Shown here: piece after piece, positions 33,624-46,444 of the stretch | Numbering within the stretch: the stretch's first letter is position 1 | Layout: every line of letters starts with the position of its first letter | Assembly (NCBI GenBank): GCA_013397795.1 | Contig: VZTJ01005553.1 | Location: 2,264,594 to 2,328,593, forward strand | Length of the DNA: 64,000 nt | Direction: 5' to 3' | DNA from: Orthonyx spaldingii | Taxonomy: Eukaryota > Chordata > Aves > Passeriformes > Orthonychidae | Notes under the pieces: generated by a model | Databases searched by the model: none | What the model saw: the letters and a program-made list of their open reading frames with translations, nothing else | Told to the model about the DNA's origin: nothing | Translations under genes and position numbers: made by a program

Positions 33624-36600
33624 AGTCTATCAGAAGTGAAACTCTGCCCTTTGTTTTACTTGTTTTCTATTATTGCAAGTAAAGGGCCACAAAGAAAACA
33701 AATTCAGCAGTGCCACTAGGAAATATTTAAGGTACGACTGAAGCTCCAAAAAGGAAATGTTTCTGGATTTTATAATGCAAGGTAGGTTTGGGTTTTGGTT
33801 TGGTATTTCAGGAGAGGCATGGGGTGGAGGGTTGGGGAGGATATACACCTTATGTGGGACTGTCAAGTCCGAGTGTCATTTGCTCTAGAGAAGCACCAAT
33901 AACACTCTCCCATCGAATTATTAGAAGTGAAACTGCAAGCAAGGCAGAAAGATTCTTCTTATCACCTAAAGCAAAGCATCATTTTCAGCTGGAAGCCCTC
34001 TCTTGCATCTAGACAGATAAAAAGAAATAATGATTGTCAAATACCACAAACTGACTTTGTCATTATTATCTGAAGGGAAATAAAACAGTCCAAAGGAAAA
34101 CTAATTTTGCTGCTCAGCTAATTTTTGTCATGATTTGCACAGCACTAGGCTTGATTAAAGTGTTTTATTGCCTTCATGATTTTAAACACTTGTATAATTG
34201 ATTTTTTTTAAACTCTCTAAAATAATTTTCTGCTGAGTTTCAGCATTACATTCACATGCTAATTGTTCAATACTGTATCATTGAGAAAATTCTATGATTT
34301 TTTCCAGCTGTAGCATAAGAAATTATATTTTCACTCTAAAGCACAAAAGAAGATCATGGATGACCTCACTGGAGGATTATTTCAGTCAGAATCGGACTTT
34401 GAAGGTGTTGCCTCCTATTTATTTTTTCCTTTCCCAATAATATCCCCAAGTGCAATGAAAGCAAGTCTTCTCATGAACTTTCTGTAGGCATTTACACAAA
34501 ATCCACTGAGATACTTTTGGAGGGCTGATGGCTGGGGACAATATAAGGATAAAAAAAAAAGAAAGGGAAGGTACTTGCCAGTAGGAAATTACAGCTTGAA
34601 ATACTTAGATGCAAACTGAATTTTCAGTTGAAAACTACAAGAAAACTGTGAAGTGACTAAGAGTCAAATAGAGAGACAAGAGAAAGAAGAAGTCTTGAAA
34701 ATGTAATTTATGGCAGGAAAATGGATTTATTTAGCCTAGTGAAGGAAAGAGTCATAAAGAGGCCTACTAGTCTTTAAAGAAAAGGATGTCTGCAATAAGA
34801 AGGAACTACAAGTTTATTCATAGAGGTGAAGTGTTTAATTTCAATAAACATTTGGGAAGGAAACTTTCACAAATACAAGGTGTACTGGAGTAGATTGCCT
34901 AGATGACCACAGAAAAACATTGAATTTCCAGAGTGTATTGGAAAGACATCTATCACCTTATTGCTATCTAATTGTTGATCTTGCGTTGAGTCAGGGGAAG
35001 GTTAAAGTGACCTTTTTTTGTTATTCCAATCTTATTTCCTCTGCTTTCTACTTACTAGTAAGTTATTTTGTTCTCCAAAAAAGTAAAATAATTCAAGCAC
35101 GAACTTTTTTAGAAAGAACAACTAAAGAAAGGTCTTTTTCCCTACTCCTCCAATGAGACATTTAGCAACACAGAGTTAAGACAATTTATAAATGCAATGC
35201 AGGCACTAAAATCTCACTCATTTTCCAAAACAGGAGTCACTATCTAATTTCTTACTTAAATGGAAAGCCATAAAATACTGAAGTTCAATATGCCTAACTG
35301 TACAGAAAATAGGAATTTGAAAAAAATAATTCTTATGGGTTGCGGTTTTTTTTAGAAAGCTTGCAGTATTGTGTCTCTTCCCTGGCAATGGTTGAGGCAA
35401 TGTATAGACATACACCACAGAGACCACTGGAAAAAAAAAAATCACACTTAAACAGGACCTTTCCAGATAACCCCAGCTCTTAGGTAAAGCAAAAGAGTAT
35501 TTCCCAAAATCTAAGGTTTGGTGCATGACATCGCAAGCACTGCACATCAAAATGTTACAGCATGTTAAGATCATGAAACAAAAGATCTGGAGGGGAATTC
35601 AGCTGGTTCTGCGTATGAGACTAGTAACATTTTAGGTGCCCCAGGGTATCCTGCCAAGCTCAGAGCTGCCACTCCAGAAAAGGTCAGATTTCTAAAGGTC
35701 CTGTGCCGTATTTGTCACTTCATGAAGATGTCTTAGAATCTCAGAGGTACCTAAAGTGCATAAGAGACTGATGCCTAGACACCTAAATTGTGCCAATTAT
35801 GTTCTGAGACCCCTCAAGAAGTTTATATCTGCTTTACAGCTGCGTAATTGTGTTAAACTCATTAATTTGCCCAGAAGCTTTTGCAATGAGAAAAAAAAAC
35901 TTGACATATTCCTTGGTGAGCTTCTGAGTCCCTTTTAAAGCAGAATACACTAAAATATTATTAATAGAAATCACATTTATGAAGGTTAGTGTCACCAGAA
36001 ATTTCAAATGCCTAGTGAAATTTAAACAAGCAAGGAAAAGAACGGGAAAAAAAAGGGGGGGAAGAGATAGATAAAAGAAACTCGTCTTGAGTATAATGAG
36101 CAAAGTAATAACTTCACCTTTCAACAGTAACTGGGAATCAGTTTCTACCAGTTTTTCAAGAAAGCCTGAGGATCAAAGAAACACAAATAAAATCCAGCTA
36201 GGGTAAGTATGGTAATGTCTGCCTAATTTAGAAGAAAAGTAATCAATAAAAAGTATGAAGGGATAGAAAAAAACAGAGGCACAAATGAAAAATGTCATTG
36301 GAGAGCTGAATAAAAAGAGCTGATCTCTGCATCATTCGAGGAAATATTAATAGATAGATGGTAGTATGTAAATCTGTAAAAAAAGAGGCAAAAGTGAAAT
36401 AAAATTAAATAAACAATGAATAAAGATTTGTTTTCAAACAAAGTAATTCTCTTAGTTGAAAAGCTGGAGGCTGGGCTAGTACTATCACTTAAGTGTTCTT
36501 AGTTCTGGTACAGTTCCCACCTGCTTGTTGGGACACTAAACAAGTTGGACCCCATGGGCAGACACAGTGTAGCTATTCTTTTAACTAATTCAAATATGAA

Positions 36601-37276
36601 TAAAAATTCTGGGAGTAACCAACTTTAGCTTTCCCTACTTTGCCAAGAAAGAATGGACACAAAATAAGGCAGAAGAGCCTCATGTAACAGGTTGGACAAG
36701 ACTATGCTTTGAATTTGTCCATCTCTCTCCTGTCCTCAGAGTGCAGACAAAAATCTCTGTCTTGTTAGACTCTTCTCCATCCAGAGGATTAAAGGCAGCA
36801 TTTTTCAAAGTAAACAACATAATTAGAATGTTGATATTTTTTTTAAGTATGATTTCAGAGCTTCTGCATATTCCACACATAGACTTTCATCACAATGTTA
36901 CCCACCACTTCATCTTGTCAGTGATCACAGCCACGAGGAAAACTGAATTTTTTCCCCTTGCTTTTCCCCATTTTGAAACCTGCCTTTATTTAATACTGTT
37001 ACAATTTAAATGCGATTTTCCCCTCCTGACCCTGCCAGCATGAACATTCTTCTTTCAGACTCTATCTATACCTTTAAGAGAAGACATGATAATAACTTAA
37101 TTATTCCTAAAATATATTAATATCTTCTAACTACCCTTCCCTTAACACATAAATTTTTGATAAACTCTAGGCAAGATCATTACCTGAATATGTGACTAGA
37201 GCAGTTATTGGGTTTAATTCATAATTATAGAATTTCCATAATTCTCTGTCAGAGATTTTTTGGTAATGGAAAGGGC

Positions 37277-37293
37277 AAAAAAAAAAAAAAAAA
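37277..37293. repeat. Poly-A run, 17 nt
   Basis: Seventeen A, no adjacent element recognised. Confidence 0.9.
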
Positions 37294-38147
37294 GCACCAA
37301 CAGAGCAATTAACATGCTGATTAAATGACTTTTTAATTTTGGGCCACCTTGCACATTAACAGATTCCTCCAACATTTAAAATGTACAGGATGAATAAGTC
37401 TTTAGTCTGATAATAATTTAACTCAAGAATTGTATCTACTAAGTTACAAATTGTGCCATAAGTGCTATGTTTTATAGAGGTTGTCCTATAGATGCTTTTT
37501 TAAAAACTCAATATTAAGTATTCCAAGAGTATAAAGAACCACATAAAATGAGTGGTCTTTCACAACTGTTAAAGAACACTATATGAGCAGCCTAAAATTA
37601 AGACTGTGCTTTTTATAATAGCTGTATTTTTTCATACTTCAGGGACAGAAAATAGTTCTGCTCTTTTTTCCCCTCCTTCCCAAATGTATATGCTCTGTAA
37701 ACTGCCTTCTGGCTGATATACTTACTAATTTTTATTTCACATCAGAATTTACTTATTACCATGGTAATGAAATGAAAATTCTTGGTAGATATGGCACTGT
37801 GAAGGCTACTCAAATCTTGAGTTATCCTTATAATTCTATGGAAAGCAAATAGAAATTATTATTTTATTGTCAGTATCCAAATGGGGGGTGCATCACACCC
37901 TGAATACGTCACAAAAATCTACATTAATACCTCAGTAGAGAATGTAGAGTTTCAAATGTACAAATTTTCTCTCTATAACATGATTAATGGCCTCATCCCC
38001 ACAAGATTGTAATTACATTATTATTTCAAGTGCATTATATTCGTTTCTAGAAATTCTAATAGTGCTCATGAATATAAAAATTCAGCGTAACTTCTATTAC
38101 AATTTAACTTAAATCATCATTTCACAAATTATACACAATCCAAGGGC

Positions 38148-38163
38148 TTTTTTTTTTTTTTTT
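38148..38163. repeat. Poly-T run, 16 nt
   Basis: Sixteen T. On the minus strand it is a poly-A just after the exon-like segment 38414-38177. Confidence 0.9.
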
Positions 38164-38176
38164 AATTTTTGACAAC

Positions 38177-38414
38177 CTTTTTGTTTGTAGCGGTTTAAAA
38201 TGTCTAAAAAGGTACTAAGGAGGCCAGATTTATACTTGGAATACTTTCCCACAACTCTCTTCTTTGTAATCTGGATAAGCAGCTGTGAAACATAATCAAC
38301 AGCATTCTGATAACTGACATTTTTGTGCTTTGTGAAATCAAAATATGAACACATTGCTCTTCGTGTCAAATTACTCTTCAAAAGTTCCTTTGATTTACTA
38401 AGTACGGCAGTCTC
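38177..38414 (-). other. Exon-like open segment, 79 codons
   Basis: On the minus strand, gattgctttcttag (AG at 38416-38415) is a good acceptor. It is followed by an in-frame open stretch starting ETAVLSKSKELLKSN and continuing TRRAMCSYFDFTKHKN, then YQNAVDYVSQLLIQITKK and LSTFLDILNRYKQK. At 38177/38176, aaaaag|gttgtc is a weak donor; otherwise the frame runs on into poly-A and stops at 38109. Codon composition and the amphipathic, lysine-rich peptide look more like a coding exon than most open frames here. I do not recognise the family. The poly-A just downstream also allows a processed-copy origin. Confidence 0.28.
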
Positions 38415-38631
38415 CTAAGAAAGCAATCTTACACAGAAATTCTAATTGGAACCGAAATGTCATCTCTAAGTATTCACATCCCATGTCTTCTGCCTTACTT
38501 GCTTCATCTTTTACAAGAGATTGTGCTTAAAATGGCAACATTATTAAAATTGCAAGCTTTTTGCTGATTTTCTGTATTGAGCTGCCTATGTGCAGATAGT
38601 CATATACAAATGTTTCTGAGTATCTTCACAA

Positions 38632-38700
38632 GAATCATAGAATATCCTGCTTTGGAAGGGATCCAAACAGATCATCAAGTCCAACAATTAAAAAGCCAGG
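38632..38700 (-). mobile_element. CR1 LINE 3' terminus, short
   Basis: 'gaatcatagaatatcctgctttggaagggatccaaacagatcatcaagtccaac' is the antisense 3' end of the CR1 subfamily carrying 'tcctgagttggaagggaccca.aaggatcatcgagtccaac'. About 65 bp. Confidence 0.88.
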
Positions 38701-39237
38701 TCGGAATAGTAAGAATTGAGGAGGAATCCTCTATTTCCCACAGCTGTAAGAGTAAAATGGAAAGTGGTAGAGGTCTGCAGTCGATGCAGTTGCTTTACAC
38801 AATGGCAGATGATGCTAATTATCACATTGATATCTTCAAACGAGGTGTTTCAGGAGAAACTACAAATAATAATCAGAAACCAAGTTCTGATTTCAAGTTA
38901 TCCGTAGGCATGCAGAATGAATAGAAGAAAGAAATATCTATAATCAAACATACTTGCTCTGAAATGCTTATAATCTTATGATAGTAGATGATGTAATCAT
39001 ATTTCACTTTAAAAAGTTTATTTTATTTTGAAACAGGGTCTTTCCAATTTAAAATAAATGGAAAGTTTAAGGAAGTAATCATTTCTTTAAAATAATTTTC
39101 TTCTATTTCCATGATAGAATATATACATTATATTGTAGTATGCTCTGTGCAGCCTGAAAACTTTGAGACACAGAAATATTTGAAAACTATTTTCTACTTC
39201 ACAAAAATAGCCTGTAATTTACAGCGCAGGTTTTTTT

Positions 39238-39342
39238 GGTTGGATTTTTTTTTTTTTTTTTCCATAGAACCTCGCTCTTGTAAAGATGNTGGTTGATTTT
39301 TTTTTTTTTTTTTTTCCATAGCACCTCGCTCTTGTAAAGCTG
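39238..39342. repeat. 53-bp tandem duplication around an N, with poly-T
   Basis: Copy 1 (39238-39290) and copy 2 (39291-39342) share ggttg(g)a, a poly-T of about 19-22, ccatag.acctcgctcttgtaaag. and differ by only a few bases. A single ambiguous base (N, 39289) sits at the junction. This is the pattern of an unmerged overlap beside a homopolymer, but a true slippage duplication is possible. Confidence 0.85.
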
Positions 39343-40768
39343 CCTGGACAAATTTAGCTGCAGTTACAACACTGGAACATTTTGGGACACATCTTTCCTC
39401 TAGGATAAACATCTCAAATGCCAGTGTGAGGCAGGTACCAGAAGCTGTTACCCTACTGCCAAAAGGAAAAACAGTCATGATAGCTCCCTTGTAAATAAAA
39501 AAGCAGAATATATGAGAGAGGTTGTGAATTACTGAACGGGGTCCATGCAGCCATCTCACAAGCAATGAACCTCAATAAATTATTTGTCCTTTACCTTTCT
39601 ATGAGCATTGCAGATTAAAATCTTATTAGTATGATAGTCAGAGCTGTAGAGACACTTCTACAATGGAACAGTTGCATTTTTGTTCAGCACTTCATTTACA
39701 TCTCTCTGGATAAAGGGTAGCTTCAACTTTTATTTTCTTAGGTTGAAAAATATGGGTGCATGTTCTGGGTTTTCTATTAGCTTTTGCCTCAAAAGCTCAA
39801 TTCTATTTCTGCTTGACTGTACAAAAATTTCAAAGAATTTCTTCACGCTTCCAATTTTTGCACCTCTCATTTATTGTGAATTGTTTAATCATGCCAGAAG
39901 GAAAAGGTTTTTATTTAGAATTTGTTCTGGTAAGCTCCCCAAGTCTGAAGGGACACTTTCAACCTTGCACGTAGGGCATTAGTTAAGCAATTTACACCAG
40001 TGTCAGTAAGTGTGACACACCTACAGCTCTCCACATCAACTTCATTTTATTATCACATCAATAAAGTGAAATCATCACTCTAGATGGAGCCATGAACTAG
40101 ATAGAAAGTTCACTAGAAAGGCAATAAAGCCTCTAATAACAAGATGTACAATGTTTAAAAACTGCTATTTAGGCTTAAAGAAGAATAGAATCTGATTGCC
40201 AATGTCAGCTATTACAAAATGTTAAAACTGAAACAGAAGAGTTACTTTACACCATTTACTTGAGGAGAATTTATCTTTGAGAGATAACTGAGATTTTTAC
40301 CCAAATTGATGGATTTTATGCCTTTTGGGGTCTCACAGAAGTTTTTCTATTAACCATTAAGATAAAACGCAAACAGCTCTACACACATCTGAATCTTCTC
40401 CTAAATCCAAACCAAGCCTAGAGATAGTGCACTAGAAAAAAAAGAATACTGCCTTCGAGAAAGTGTACAGTAAAAATTTCCACACGTATATGAAAAATTG
40501 AAGTAAGAGATGTGAGATAATTTGCAAAAGCAGGTCAGTGGTAGAATCTGGGAATAGTGTTTCAGTCTCTTGGCTTTCATGCAATTCTCTGTTAGGGACC
40601 AAGGTGACCTTGCAAAGACAGAACTAAGACTTTCAATTATAACAATCTTGCATGAACTGATGAATATGCTCAATTATACTGCTAGAAATATTTTTTGTCT
40701 ACCAAGAGGCAGAAGTGGGGGATTTTTCCCTCATCTGGAAAACATTACCTTTCAGAATTGCATGATTT

Positions 40769-40816
40769 CTTCTCAGGTTTTATTTGGTTTCTCAGGTCTT
40801 CTCAGGTTTTATTTGG
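40769..40816. repeat. 29-bp tandem duplication, 1.7 copies
   Basis: cttctcaggttttatttgg occurs at 40769 and again at 40798, giving a 29-bp period; the second copy is partial. Confidence 0.88.
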
Positions 40817-41188
40817 GATGGTCTAAAGGCAAAATTTGGCTTTCTCTGCCATGTATTCCAGTGGATTAGCCAGCCTAATGCATGTGCTTTTGTCCTTCAA
40901 GTGCTCAGAAAACTACATAGAAGAGAAAAATGTCTCAGTATACAGAGGGATGTTTTCTGCATTTTTGCAAGATGAAAAAAGTGTTCCTTCATTGTCCTTT
41001 ACCTTAAGGTCTATAAGCATATGATCACATCTTCCTTGACAAATCAGGAAAATACATTTACTCGACTTGTGATGAGATCAGCAACAAGCAAGGTGACAAA
41101 TACTTTCAAAAGTAATTCTACTTTCTCTGATGTTTAGTATCAATGGAGACCACATTACTGTTCACCTTGGTGGGGTTGGTACTGACAG

Positions 41189-41288
41189 ACCACAATAGAA
41201 AATAACAACATTTTCACTGTGATCTCTGATCTAAACAAGACCATAATAGAAAATAACAACATTTTCCTGTGATCTCTGATCTAAACAC
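41189..41288. repeat. 51-bp tandem duplication
   Basis: Two adjacent copies (41189-41239 and 41240-41288) share acca.aatagaaaataacaacattttc and ctgtgatctctgatctaaaca. They differ by one substitution near the start, a small indel in the middle and the last bases. A recent local duplication. Confidence 0.92.
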
Positions 41289-41562
41289 TACACAGCTATT
41301 TAAAGTTAAAAAGAGAATTTATTAGCCTGTGAGATGGGGAAATCAAAGCCGAAAGACTAATAAAGACCTAACTAGATCATATTCACAGAAATGACAGACT
41401 TTTTCATGACGTTTATATAATGAAAAGCTCTTTTGCCAGATTGGGTTGTTCTTACAGCTCATCCTACAGACAGCACGTCTGGGCTGTGGCCATTGGTGCT
41501 GCTCCTTGTAGAAATTTGAAGGATTAAATAACTAACAAAAAATCTTCTTCCCTTCCCCACCT

Positions 41563-41607
41563 CCCCCCCCCNNNNNNNNNNNNNNNCCCCCCCCCCCCCC
41601 CCCCCCC
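41563..41607. other. Poly-C run with 15-N assembly gap
   Basis: Nine C, then 15 N (41572-41586), then 21 C. The gap falls inside the homopolymer, so the true run length is unknown. Poly-C/poly-G of this length is difficult to sequence and can form G-quadruplex or i-motif structures. Confidence 0.95.
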
Positions 41608-44600
41608 TTAGAGTAATTTAAGATTAACCAAACTAAGAAAAACCTGTTAATTCCAGGAAAATAATTCTGAATAAAACCTCCATGCTTATATATATGTGCA
41701 TTTTGCTCTTATGAAAGGTTGTCTTTATGGATGTGTGTGCTGAAGTGCGCAATGGAAAGGAGAGGATTTTCAGAAATAGGTGCATCTATATGTAGAGGTC
41801 ATTTAAAATAGAATGGGAATGTTTATCCTGTTAAGCATTCTTTGTGATCTCAGCACTAAATTACCTTAAGGACTGCAAGCATCAGCAGTATTGTAATGTT
41901 GTGCAAGATTTTTTCCATCAGTGTAGGAAGTTTAACAAAGTAATATCCATTTTCTAAAGTTTTCCAAACATTTCATATCCTAAAAGGTGGATAAGGAGAA
42001 AATATCAACAACTAAATGCTACCTCTTAGACATGACAAAAATTAAAAAGGAAGATGTTTTTCACAAATCTGGGCTCTATTCACACAGTAAAAAACATCTC
42101 ACCTCAACAAATGACATCAACTACAGAGAGAAACCAAGGAGAAACATAACTAACAAGGAACACTGAATAATTCAAGACATCTTTCATACACCACCGCAAG
42201 GTTCGCAAAATAGCAAGGGGAATGCCTCAATTACTGACGTGCTTTCCCCTTCAGGGAGCAGTGAAAGTTAACTTTCACCATTAGTGCAGTAGAATGTTCC
42301 TTTAATAAATTTATTTTAGTAGCACTTAATACAAGTCCTTAGATACAAACAAGAATAGAGTAAGAAGGCAAGGTGGGGAAATAGGCTTGTAGCTCAAAAA
42401 GACAACTGGAGCAAGGCAGCCCTCAGCCAGAGAGGAACTTTCTTCACAAGATTATTAGGAAATTTCATCTCTTCCCAGTGATCTAGACATGGCAAATACT
42501 GTTAAAACTACAATGTAAATCTCCAATGACGATATTTCTCTCTTTGGATGCAGATTACTTAATACAAAGGGAACTATGTAAACCATTATACATTTCTAAG
42601 CATAAAGTATTTAGGGGGGTTCAATAGAGCAGGAGGGGAAAAAACCCCAGAATTTTCTGCTCACCCGTCTTCCCCACCTTTCAGGTCTAACACAAACAAG
42701 CACTAAACCATAACAAAGTCTTCCCCACTCTGAGAAACAAGAGATAAGCATGATCAGGAAGGAGAACTTCAGCACCACAGAAATGTTATGTTGTACCAAC
42801 TTAAGGATCACTCTCGCTGGTTCTGCAGCATGGGCTGGACATCATGGTAAATATTTCCAATCCCAACAGATGTAGCTATGCTCAGAGAATGATACTGCAG
42901 TGATCTGGGGAGTTCTTATGAGACCAAGCACCAACACGAATCAAAGAAAATATACTTAGCAGACATAGAAATTGTACTCATTCAGGTGGCGCACCATCAG
43001 AAAGTCATATGCCCTCAAAAATGGTAGTAAACTGTCGGACATATTTTTTTTTCTTCCTCAAGTTCTGTTACAATAGCAAAAACAAAATAAACAAACCACT
43101 CAACAACTATTTCCAGTTGGTGTTGCCTAGTTGTAGGACATCGATTCCATCGTTAAATTCTCTGGCCACCAATTTACCATCTGTAAGCAGGGTCGCACTT
43201 AAAAGATGACTTAGAAAGCAAGGACTGCACCAACAAATTTCCAACCACAACCTCTCTTCTGAATGGCATTCTGACAAGAAAGTGAAAATAAGGAAAGGCT
43301 AAAATGCAGCCACATTACAATGAAATTTCTTGAGTGATATGAAGCTGCAGTGCTCCAAACTCATTTCACAAGGCAGCAGTTTGCAAACGTGGCAGTGATT
43401 TTCCTCTGTGCCAGCTCAGGAGGGAGGCATACAGTCCTGCATTATGTCATTAGGACATGCAATTTCCAGTAATAGCCAAAGTATCGCTTCAGGCTCCCTG
43501 GTTGGAACAAAAAAGTCTGGCAACAGGCCAGTAAAGGCTACAGAATATCGCACTCAACAGTTACATTTCGTTACCTGGACAGTTTACTGCATGTTCATGA
43601 CCCTAAATATAAGAATGGTCTGGAAAATACAGGTTGTTGTGACTGACTGTACTGTGAACCACGCAAAATGAAGCTGTTTGTCTGGAGGCCATAATGCAAG
43701 TGCTTTATAAAAAACGTCCTCAGTGCGTTTTTTTATTTATTTTTCCTCTAACTGTGGGAAGAAAACAAAAAAGTGTAAACTAAAACAATCTATAGAGTAA
43801 CAAATATTCCAGAGTATTCAGTATGCTGGGTTTTTAATGGGGTTTTTCCTTCAGCTTTTATATCTTCCACATAACTATAGTATGGACAGATTTAGAGATA
43901 TAATTCCATATGCTAACTCCCCTTATTATAGTCTTAATAATTTAGTATGTTTATACTTTAGGGGAAAAAAATTGTAAAAATTATATTTCCTTTTATTCAG
44001 CATTTATCCTCCCTTTTCAATTTCCATATTTACTCCATTACCATGCAAAAAAAGTTTGTTTTAACTATTAACAAGCACAGCCTTATGCTTACAGTCTAAT
44101 CTCCATTCTTTATGCCCACATAATTCTCAGGAAAGCCTTTGTGATCTTAAAGTCTACAGTGTGTACTCTGAGCTCTCTTGTCAGCTATTACCACTACAGA
44201 GATCCTGAAATAAGAACCTGGCTTGCAGTGGGACTAATTCACAACTGAAACAGAATTAAAGACTTTCATTTACAATAGTACAGCTCTCTTTACAACTGAG
44301 CATTTAAGAATTCAGGATCCAATATTGACTTAAACTCTGTATGCATTAAAGCATTACTTTCAATTAATGAACACACGATATTAAAATTTATAGATGTTTT
44401 AAAATAATTAATTCAAATTTACATTTGAAGGGCTCTGCATCAGATACCTTCTGAAAGTCATCTATATGAAAAATACTCCATGATCATGGAACACATACTA
44501 CTTGACCTTTTTAACAAAGATTATTGGGAAAAGCACTATCAGTAGATATATCAGGCAAGTAAGTAGATGCTACAATAGCACCTAAAAGGATCAGGTTTCA

Positions 44601-44810
44601 TTCACCTCACTAAGGAACTGTTGGTACAATGGTCTGTACTGAGGACAAAATTTTTAAACTCAGAAGTCAGCAGTGACTTAATTCACATAAGATAAATTCA
44701 ATTTCTTACATGCTTAATTTTCTTTTTTCTTCAAATTAATTGCTAAAAGAAATAGTAGTGTATCTGAAAAATTCCATTAGTGAAAATCTCCTGGAAAATC
44801 ACATTTAAAT

Positions 44811-44975
44811 ACAGAATCATAGAATGGGTTTGTGTTGAAAGGGACCTTAAAACATCATCTAAATACAGGCCCCCTGCCATGGGCAGGGATACCTTCCATT
44901 AGACCAGGCTGCTCAAAACCCTTTCCAACCTGGCCTTGAACACTTCCAGGAATGGAGCATCCACAACTTCAAGAA
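44811..44975 (-). mobile_element. CR1 LINE 3' end
   Basis: 'acagaatcatagaatgggtttgtgttgaaagggaccttaaaacatcatct' begins the antisense 3' end. 'cccctgccatgggcagggataccttccattagaccaggctgctcaaaaccc' and 'ggccttgaacacttccaggaatggagcatccacaacttc' follow in normal CR1 order. About 165 bp of a 5'-truncated copy. Confidence 0.95.
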
Positions 44976-46444
44976 CTAAGAAAAGTCCAAAGGGTAAAGC
45001 ACTGTTTCCAGACATGCTAACGCAAGCTAAATACAATCATAAATGGACATAAAACCAGTTTAGTAGATATTTTAGGATTTTATAAAAAGAAAAGAGAATT
45101 CCAAGCCACTAAATTTACTATTAAAAAAATCACTAGCTGGTAACAATCATAAATACTTAGGAAAAATAGATCCATGCTGGACAAAAGTCCAGCATTTCCA
45201 CTGTTACTTATTCTGACATTTATACTAAGCTGACAAGATAAGCCATTGACAAGGTGAAAACTACCTATTAGCCTTGTTGAGATTGGAGGGCATAACTTTT
45301 CTTTCTTTCTTTTTAAAATCATAATGGAAATAAATCCTTATTTTAATACTGCATTTGTACTGCTCAGGAAGCCTTCCAGATGGTCATTAAGTAAGTATAA
45401 CCTAACTTTTCACTGCAATATTTAAAGGTGTTATTTTTAGAAAAGGTCAGCTGCTTTGTTCTAATTAGCTCTTGCAATGCTTCTACAGATCTAAAACCAC
45501 TTTACTGTCAAGCACCAAGTGTACATCATGCTTTTTCATCTTAGTCACATGCTGATGACATTTCCAGATAAGGAAAAAGGAAATATGATACAATAAAGGA
45601 GATGGGGAATGAGAGTGTCTTGGGACATAAGTTTTATATAAAAACAAGGTTAAGAACATACTTTTGTTGACTTACCTGTACTATACATATTGTTTAAAAA
45701 CTACTCTAATAGCTATTACAATTTATCTGTAGTGAATATGTAAAGCTTTTTTTTTTCTTCTTAAATTAAAGAAAAACTATTGAGTAAAACGAAGGGGAAG
45801 AAACCCTGTCGATATACCATTTTTATTATGCAAGTTAAAAACTAGCAACCTCTCACATAGGCAGAATTGGAAGTCCTATTTTACCTTCTCCCAGGACAAA
45901 AAAAATTTCAAAAGCTTTGACAAAAGTGGAATATAGGAATAAATATTAATCACTTGTTTTGTTATTAGCAAGCTTGCTGTTGGTGCTGGCTTTTGTGATA
46001 TGCATATAAGGTCTCCAGGGAACTGCAGTATATTATCTACACAGGAAATGAGTCTTAAACAGGCATGTGCCTGCCTAGAAATGATTAAGGTATATCACAC
46101 CTGTGAATGAGCAGCCAAATTCTGACTGATACAATTAAAATCAATAGTTTAGTCATATAAAACTGTCCAAGATGGGGAATAAATTCTGCATTAAACCCAG
46201 ATGTCTAACTCACTAATTATTATTCCTATTTCTGAACTGCTGAAGAAGCACTGACTGTCGTGGCTGAGGTTTATGACCTTATTCAATCTGAAATACATTA
46301 TTCTCTGAATTCATCTGCTGTGGGTACCAGAAGAAATGCAGAATCATATTCCAGATGGCCATATACACTGAAGTGTTAACACATTTTCTAGTGGCATTTT
46401 AAATTTCTGCTAACCAATTTCTAGGTTTTCCTTTGTCATTTTAG

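Larger units (their letters stand above)
33624..38631. other. Unique AT-rich non-coding sequence
   Basis: About 5 kb. It contains poly-A (37277-37293), poly-T (38148-38163) and an exon-like minus-strand segment (38177-38414). Around 35740-35800, 'gaggtacctaaagtgca...gcctagacacctaaatt' hints at an old taggcacctaa-type repeat but is too weak to annotate separately. Confidence 0.55.
38701..44810. other. Unique AT-rich sequence with assembly-sensitive spots
   Basis: About 6.1 kb with no gene recognised. It includes a duplicated poly-T block with an N (39238-39342), a 29-bp tandem repeat (40769-40816), a 51-bp tandem duplication (41189-41288) and a poly-C run containing 15 N (41563-41607). Confidence 0.55.

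Noticed and set aside
35630..35810. Possible old repeat with cctaaagtgca and acacctaaatt phrases
   Set aside because: Similarity to remembered taggcacctaa-type repeats is too weak to define boundaries or family.
36149..36210. Segment between tttctaccag and ctagg|gtaagt
   Set aside because: About 60 bases open in one frame with a plausible donor, but the upstream pyrimidine tract is poor and the peptide is uninformative.
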